A DNA stretch of 64,000 nt from Voacanga thouarsii (lineage: Eukaryota; Streptophyta; Magnoliopsida; Gentianales; Apocynaceae). The stretch spans positions 3,036,001 through 3,100,000 of the forward strand of contig JANUWF010002200.1 in the NCBI GenBank assembly GCA_026120185.1, written 5' to 3'. The notes under the pieces were generated by a model. It searched no databases. It was not told the DNA's origin and saw only the letters and a program-made list of their open reading frames with translations. The position numbers and the translations under genes were made by a program. Shown here one piece after another: positions 57,180-64,000 of this stretch; position 1 is the stretch's first letter, and every line of letters starts with the position of its first letter.

Positions 57180-58216
57180 ATTTCTTAACCCGTATTTAAT
57201 TTAAATTCTATTTAATTTAAAATTAATTCCTTATCCCATATTTAATTAGGACTCACAGTCTATACTGGGGACCAAAAGACACATCGCCTTGGCTACTAAA
57301 ATGACCAAAATACCATTGCCATATAAATAGCTGTATTTTACATTTTAAATATTTCCTAATATCACCATAAGGAAATATTGATCCCAAGGACAGTGCTGCG
57401 TTAGCAAAGTCTCCGACCTACAGGTGTAATGATTAAAATTCCCCTCTATACATCGCCGTACGTTCAGAGAGGAAGAAGTGTACTAACACCTCTCTAAATG
57501 ACATCTAACATCCTTAGACTTCTAGTTTAATGATCCACGACTTCCTGAATTGTTTCCGCTTTCCAAGGGAGCTACCCTAAAGCAAACATCCAAGTCATGT
57601 TTCCCAGAGCCTTGGATATTTAGATCATTCAAACAATTACAAGGGGCAACATAGTATAGAAACTATCTTGTACAAGTCTGTCTTAACTAACTAGTCACAT
57701 ATACCCAACATGCAAGTATATTGACCCTACGATAGAACCTTAAAGTACATGTTTCCAGTTTCGACAGACTACCAACTCATACTCAAGTCGTAGAGTACTA
57801 GTCCACGCTGTAGCAGTAGTAGTCTAGGTTTTTACCATGTAATACTTTTAGAAACCACTACTACAGGTCATATTCTACGTATTCGAAATACGCTTATGTC
57901 ATGAAGTGAGTGGACTACTTACTAGCTAAAGGTAAGTCATTCCCCATTTGGAATTCACAACATAATAATCTAAACATGATGATACTTCCATTCTCATCAA
58001 TCAACGTTTATGTGTTAAATAACCCGTGATCCATACATTACTGTGAAAGACCACCATTCACATGGACCACTTACTTAAACACAATGGGTCTTTTCCAAAT
58101 GTAATTGTGCACAAATAAAATGTAAATTCACAAATAATTTCTGAAAATAAATTCTTTTATTAAAACATTCGATATTTACATCAGAAACCTAGTCTAAGAG
58201 GGCATATATCCCAACA
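57170..58216 (-). repeat. LTR A, second copy (3' part missing)
   Basis: Matches 47430-48451 at roughly 88-90%, including a shared deletion ('catcaatcaacgtttatgtg', where other LTRs have the longer 'catcaataggttaagaac...' form). Its 5' end at 58216 (CCAACA) abuts TATGCTTCTAG, exactly as at 48451/48452. The left end is fused to gag through the shared word CTTGAACTGA. Confidence 0.8.
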
Positions 58217-58682
58217 TATGCTTCTAGTTTCGTCTGACTACCAACTCATACTTAAGCGGTAGAGTATTAGTCCACGTTGTAACAGTAATAGTCTGGGTTT
58301 ATTTTAAATAGTACTTTTAGAAACCACTATTACAAGTCATGTTCTACGTATTCAGAATACATTTATGCTATGAAGTGAGTGGACTGTTCACTGGCTAAAG
58401 GTAAGCCATTTCCCATTTAGAATTCATAACATAATAGCCTATACATGATGAAATTTCCATTCTCATCAATTGGTTAAGAACAAACATTTATCTGTTAAGT
58501 AACTCGTGATATATACCTTACTGTGAAAGATCACCATTCACATGGATCACTTATTTAAATACAATGGGTCATTTCCCAATGAAAATCGTATACAAATAAA
58601 ATGTAAATTCACATACAAATTTTTGAGAATAAATTTAATAATTACATCAGATAAATTAGTCTAGAGGGCATATATTCCAACA
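58217..58682 (-). repeat. LTR B, second copy (5' part), 3' LTR of copia 'C'
   Basis: Continues from the same nested junction as 48452 and runs to the LTR 5' end at 58682 (minus TGTTGGAATATATGCCC). It is followed by the polypurine tract (58683-58697) of a minus-strand copia body. Confidence 0.8.
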
Positions 58683-58689
58683 ATCTCCC

Positions 58690-59755
58690 ACTTGCATTCT
58701 AAGGCTAAGAAAGTCCATAGGTGCCCATCCCTATGGTATCTAAGTGTCTCTTAAAGACTCTCTCAGCCAAAGGTTTGGTGAAGGTTATTCTTCGAGACTA
58801 TCTGTTCCACCATGATTTTCTGTCTCTAAATGAAATTCCGGATTAGGTGGTACTTCCTTGGATGTGCTTCCTGGGTTTTTTGGATTGCGAGACTGCTCTA
58901 AAGTTGTCGTAATACACCATAATCGGTCTATCTATGTGTGGCACAACTCCAAGTTCTGAAAGGAACTTCTGGAGCCAAACTGCTTCCTTGGATGCTTCCG
59001 GAGCTGCCACATACTCAGCTTCTATGGTCGTGTCAGTAATACAAGATTACTTGATACTCCTCCATGAAACAGCTCATCCAGACAAGGTGAAGACATATCC
59101 ACTAGTGAATTTTCTCTCATTCTTATCTGTCTGAAAATCTGAGTCTGTGTATCCAGTAGGAGCCAAGTCGTCAGTCCTGTAAACCAACATATAATCTTTA
59201 GTCCCATTGAGGTACTTAAGAATATGCTTTACAGCTTGCTAATGAACCTCCCAAAATTTGACTGATATCTGCTAACTAAGCCTACAGCAAAGCAGATATC
59301 TGGCCTAGTGCACAACATGGCGTACATAAGACTTCCCACAACTGAAGCGTAGGGAATCCTACTCATTCTGTCTTTTTCTTTTTGGGACTTCGGATAGTCC
59401 TATGAACAAAAAGACAACTCATATCTGCAAGGGATTAAAGCTCCTTTGCATGAGTCCATACTAAACTTGGCTAACATCTTATCAATGTATATTGTTTGGG
59501 ATAATCCTAACATTCTTTGCTTCCTATTTCTAAGAAGCTTAATCATGAGAATGTAACTAGCTTCTCCCAAATCCTCTATACTAAATTGATTAGATAGTCA
59601 AACCTTAGTAGATGATAATGCTCCTATATCATTCCCAATGAGTAGAATGTCATCCACATATAGGTTTCCTGTACATGCATAGTTCATCCTTGTTTTGAAT
59701 GAAATTATAAGACTTTACAATCTCGTCAAAATAAATGTTCTATGTTCTAGATGCC
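58690..59755 (-). pseudogene. Copia 'C' RT C-terminal half and RNase H
   Basis: On the minus strand it starts near the end of the RT fingers/palm (KSYNFIQNKDEL-like), has YVDD at 59649-59660, PYASVVGSLMYVMLCTRPDI-type motifs and RNase H ending ERVFKRHLDTIGMGTYGLS-like. Several frameshifts and stops, plus a small deletion in the ENNLADP region (TFTKPLAERV), make it inactive. At 59755 it abuts a copia fragment in opposite orientation. Confidence 0.8.
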
Positions 59756-60712
59756 TTCCAAGTCAGTACCTAGGACTCCCTATGAGATGTGGACTGGGCG
59801 TAAGCTAAGTCTGAATCATCTCAGGATATGGGGTTATCCAGCTTATGTACTGGTAAAGGGAGATAAGTTGGAACCAAAATCAGAATTATACTATTTTGTT
59901 GGGTATCCAAAAGGGATAAAGGGTGGTTACTTTTATCATCCTAAGGAGCAGAAAGTACTGGTTAGTACCAATGCTAGATACTTAGAGGATGATCAGATTA
60001 CCTCTACTAAAAGTTCAACTAGGTTGGAACTTGAGGAGAAGTTATCTTTGGAATCAACTTCTCCTGACCCGATTGTGGAACCAGAAGAGGCACAACCTCA
60101 AGAGCCTGTACAAATAGAGCCTCGTCGTAGTGGGAGAGTGTCTGGGGTTCCAGAGAAGTGGACTGGAGAAGCTTTCGAGCTAGTCTCCGACCATCAGGAA
60201 CAAGACCCCATTAGATACGAGGAGGCTATTGCTGATGCTGATGCAAATCTATGGCATGAAGTAATGAAAGTCAAGATTTAGTCTATGTACCTTAATCAAG
60301 TTTGGAATCTTGTAGCTTCATCTAAAGGGATAAAACCCATTGGGCGTAAGTGGGTATACAAGAGAAAGAGGGGAGTAGATGGGAAGGTGGAAACCTTCAA
60401 AGCTAGGCTTGTGGCGAAAGTGTATACTCAGAAAGAGGGAATCGATTATGAGGAGACCTTTTCCCTGGTAGCCATGCTTAAGTCCATCCGTATCCTCCTT
60501 GCCATCGCATGTCATTATGACTATGAGATTGGTAAATGGATGTCAAGACGGCATTTTTAAATGGCCATCTTAGTGAAGACATCTATATGTCCCAACTGGA
60601 AGGCTTTATTGCTGAAGGCCAAAAACATATGGTTTGCAAGTTTAAGAAGTCCATTTATGGACTTAAGCAAACATCAAGAGTATGGAACATTCGTTTTGAC
60701 AAGATTGTAAAG
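59754..60712 (+). pseudogene. Copia 'D' integrase tail and RT N-terminal half
   Basis: Plus-strand fragment from [16 protein letters not shown] through the linker (RRSGRVSGVPEKWTGEAF) to the RT motifs [34 protein letters not shown] and KKSIYGLKQTSR. One stop (near 60279) and one frameshift (near 60540) break it. It ends at RFDKIVK, where repeat G starts. It and fragment C together would cover most of one pol region, but in opposite orientations. Confidence 0.82.
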
Positions 60713-60956
60713 TGTGAAACCTCACTTAAAGCCAACCCTAGAGTAAGGGGGTTGGGATACATATCATATTATCTTGCATGAATATATATGTTTTTGAATG
60801 ATTTTATGTGCTTTAGAATTATGATTTATAGGTTAAAAGGCTTGTTATTCTTATTGAATAGGAAGGGTAAAATGGTAATTTTGCTTGAGGTCCAAATAGG
60901 AAGATAGCTTGAGAATTAGATAAGAAGAATATTTGGGTGAAAAAATAAGAACAAGA

Positions 60957-61026
60957 GTTGTTGTGGTTTAGTGGTTAGAGCTTTGGAATTTATCTCTAAG
61001 GTCATGAGTTCAAATCCCATCATTTA
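60957..61026 (+). repeat. tRNA-like module with pol III A and B boxes, copy 2
   Basis: Box A TGGTTTAGTGG (60964-60974) and box B AGTTCAAATCC (61007-61017) have tRNA-like spacing, with a plausible 5-bp anticodon-type stem (TTGGA/TCTAA) between them. It lies 244 bp from the start of repeat G, the same offset as in copy 1. Confidence 0.5.
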
Positions 61027-62621
61027 AGTTTTTGTCATGATTATCTTAGTTGAGTTTGAATTTTTGTTTTTTCTTACATTCCATAAAGATAGGAATGTTG
61101 TCTTATAGGAGACATGAAGAGAATGTTCAAATCCTATGATCATGTCATAAAAAAAATTCTAGAGGAATTCTTATTCTTTTATTACCTATAGCTTGTCCTA
61201 ACACCTTCATAAATTAAATTTGTTAAAAAATTATCAAAATTCATCTTTTTAATTCTAGAAAATTCAGTAAGGATTTCTTGTCTTTGAATTTCAAAAATGG
61301 ATCTTGGAAGTTGGAGGATTAGCTAAAAATAGGAGAGGAGTTAGGAAAGGTTCCCAAGGAAAATTAATCATTATAGTTGAACCTTCAAACTCATATCCAT
61401 AGTGTTCATATTCTTCATGGAAGAAACCTGAAATTTTTCAGATTTTGGGCAGCCTAACTTCTGAAAAACTCAACCATGTTTCCTGCTCATTTATTGCCAG
61501 AAATATGGCCAATTCATTCAGCTTGAAGAATTGAAAATTCTGTGCAATTCGGACTGCACAAAAAAACTGCACAAACCAGGAAAAAATTCTATGCAGTTTC
61601 ACAACCTTCAACCAGAAAATGAAGCTGTTTTATTCTACCTTCAAGCCAGCAAAACTCCTCTGCTTTTCCTCCATAAAGAAGGATGGAAACCAGCCTTAAA
61701 GGACCCTTAAACACCTCTCAAAAACCTCTACAAATTGGGCTGGAATATTGCAGAAAAACTGCACAGAAAATTGCAACAAACCTTCAGACCATAGAACACC
61801 TTGAAACCGGAAATTTCCAGCTTTGTTCCCTTAAAGCCTTGGCCAAAAACCACCCTCAAACCTCTGTAAATTGACCCTTGTTCAGCCATAAACTAAAAAC
61901 CACTAATCCCTCCACTTACTTTGCACACTTAGACTTCATAACCACACCTCAAAAATCTCCTAAGATCACTCCATTCAAACTACAATTTGAACTTCAAAAA
62001 ATTTCTAGCATTTGCTCCATGAAAACACCCTTGTACTAAGCTTCGTAACTAGAAATTCCTCTGCCAGTGAGCTCTGAATTTCAGCCACCCTTAGAGCTAT
62101 ATTAACCTTCATTCATCTCAGCAAAACATAACAGTCCAGCCAACTCCACTGCAGCTCCAAGAAACCTCCATCAATCAAACACCATTAACATATCCTATAC
62201 CTCAAACCACTCCTCAAATCTCTCCATTTGAATTTAAAACCATCAGATTTTTCTCTTCCTCTCTAAGCTAAAAACTGAAATCCCTGAACTCCCTAAACCA
62301 TTTAGCCAGCATTCTCCAGAAATTCGTGCACACGTTTTTCTCAAATTCTCTCCATTTTCACCAAGAACACCAAGAACACACACTACATTTCTTCAAGCCA
62401 AAACCCACTCTAAACACCTCTAACCCCTCTCAAAAACTCCAGATTACTCCTACATACTCCCTAGAGTTCATTTATGGAATTTATAACAACAAACCTCAAA
62501 AACAAGAATTGGCATTCAGATCAAAACCAATTTTTTTCTTGAAGTCTCAAGAACATCATCGAGGTAAACAAGAACAACTCTTTTGTTCATCTTCTTCCAT
62601 TCAACCTATAACGTATCATGC

Positions 62622-62626
<5 letters not shown>

Positions 62627-62664
<38 letters not shown>
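62627..62664. repeat. (CT)19 microsatellite
   Basis: An uninterrupted CT run followed by CAGCCAAAATGG. Confidence 0.95.
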
Positions 62665-62668
<4 letters not shown>

Positions 62669-64000
62669 CAAAATGGTGGATTACAACCATGGCTATTTTT
62701 CTCCTCTCATGGACAATTCATGAATTTTCATCGAAGTAAACATCAATCAAGTATTTCTCCTTAATCTTTCTTTTTAATGCTAAATTCGTGTCTCTTAGAT
62801 GTTGATAGGGAGAATAGAATATGAATGGGAGATTGAATATATGCAGATGTATGAAGGGGTTGAGATTAGGACATGAGAATGGTTGATCATGATTAAGCTA
62901 TATGGAATTCCTTGAGAATCAATGTGTGTTCATCATGTCTTAAGAAAATTGTGGATGTTTAAAGCATGCTAGATGTTATGACACCTTTGGTGAGTAGGAT
63001 TTTCATGTTCTTATCTTCATTGAAGCCATGATTATGATTATGCTTAGTAGAGATTTGGCCATGTGATAGTATGTATGGATCTAAGCCTATGTTCATAAAT
63101 GGATTAGTTTGTTGTTTGATATTGGAGAATGTGTTCATGATTCTTGTTGACAATAGGAAAATTATAATTATGTTCTTGTTGATCCTGGGTTATTTTAATC
63201 AGCAAATGTTATTACCTTAATTAAAATTATTACTATATTTTTTCCCTTAAGGATTTCAAAATTCCTAGGAAGTTTTGGAAATAGAATATTAAATGAAATA
63301 TTGATATTTTACTAGTCAAATAAATGATATATTTTATTAAGAATAATATATATGTATAATTATATAAATAATAATAAATAAAATATTAATGACCTTGTAG
63401 ACCATAGTTCAAACTTTTACCTATATTCATAAATATTATTTATATTTAAAATTTATGTGTTATCTATTAACCAAAAATGTAATAAAATTTATTTATTATT
63501 AATTATTTATATCTATTAATTATTAATTAAAAATTATAATAATTTATTATTTATTATAATATTATTATTTAAAAATTACCATTTATTAATATCTTCTAGG
63601 ACTTAGGATTATTCAATAATTAAACCCTAGTTTATTTATTAATAATAATACTCAAGATTTATTATTTGAACATATAGCTTATTAGTAATTATTTTACAAT
63701 CCCTAGTTATTTTAACTTATTTTATAAAATTCTTTATCTGCTAGCCTTAAAGCTTAGGACATTATGGTCATGATTGTAATTAGTTGAATTAGGAATTATT
63801 TGTGTAAGGCAAGTATAGCTTAAGTATAACATTATGCCTTGTGTTTACCCTAGGCGGGGTTAGGTCAGCCTTAGAGGATTTTTGTTGAGTGCGAGCAAAC
63901 AAAAGGTCAAGTAAGCTTCTGCATAGAACTATTTGAAGACCAAAACTTGTTGTGGCAAGCCAAATGTGATGTGTATGGACAGTCATTTTGTAAAGGCAAT

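Larger units (their letters stand above)
60713..64000 (+). mobile_element. LTR-like repeat 'G', copy 2 (runs off window)
   Basis: Begins TGTGAAACC inside copia RT (60713) and matches repeat G at 1-1077 (minus) over its first kilobase, including the tRNA-like module and the 'gatggaaaccagcctt' region. It continues with a CT microsatellite (62627-62664) and AT-rich DNA, with no LTR end or coding region before 64000. Probably a very long gypsy LTR. The open stretch at 62326-62739 is low-complexity, with a Ser-Leu run from the CT repeat, and I do not regard it as a gene. Confidence 0.55.

Noticed and set aside
60957..61026. A functional tRNA gene
   Set aside because: Only the A and B boxes and one stem are visible; acceptor stem pairing is poor, and a copy lies at the same place in the other G repeat.
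62326..62739. Open stretch of 137 codons before and through the CT microsatellite
   Set aside because: Low complexity, a Ser-Leu run from the repeat, no domain, and it lies in a repeat that looks like an LTR.

Overview
This is plant nuclear DNA made almost entirely of transposable elements. I find no credible host gene. The content is Ty1/copia elements of the Angela/BARE type, Ty3/gypsy elements of both the chromodomain and Athila/Tat types, an endogenous pararetrovirus (Caulimoviridae) remnant, a Stowaway-like MITE remnant and a tRNA-like module. Together these point to a TE-rich flowering plant; the species cannot be told from this window. All family names come from recognising motifs, not from a database search.

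Left flank (1-15763). Positions 1-1077 hold a minus-strand LTR-like repeat ('G') with a tRNA-like pol III module. Positions 1081-10742 are a nearly complete minus-strand Angela-type copia element ('M1') with about 2.0 kb LTRs. It is inserted in the 3' end of a plus-strand chromovirus, whose chromodomain and 3' LTR occupy 10743-12973. After AT-rich DNA and a Stowaway-like MITE (13520-13804) comes the pararetrovirus remnant (14225-15763).

Central nest (15764-45321). Copia element E1 (5' LTR 15764-17486, 3' LTR 44546-45321) sits in the pararetrovirus. Its leader holds a solo LTR ('Ex', 19042-20859, TSD AGGAT). Its gag is broken at 21392 by an Athila-type gypsy element. The gypsy gag is broken at 22426 by a second copia complex, E2 (22427-39476, TSD AGGAT on both sides). 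Inside E2 the block [Ex LTR + E1 gag fragment + Athila LTR] occurs a second time (28830-32548), about 9.8 kb from the first. This is best explained by an unequal crossover that tandemly duplicated part of the nest. The gypsy pol resumes at 39482 and E1 pol resumes at about 42504.

Right flank (45322-64000). A minus-strand copia LTR ('B') carries a nested solo LTR ('A', TSD TACGC/TATGC). A copia body follows, split by a complete 6.7 kb Athila-like element without pol ('N', 48820-55508, TSD GTTGC). Next come a second copy of the A-in-B junction (58216/58217), an inverted junction between two copia fragments (about 59754) and a plus-strand G repeat (60713-64000) that runs off the window.

The only coordinated function is retrotransposition: gag (particle), protease, integrase, RT/RNase H, with LTR promoters, tRNA primer sites and polypurine tracts. 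Every coding region is damaged by stops, frameshifts or deletions. The useful signal is the architecture: nested insertions with readable TSDs, two duplicated nested junctions, clustered breakpoints in integrase, palindrome arrays in LTRs, and a GC-rich near-palindromic word shared by unrelated families.
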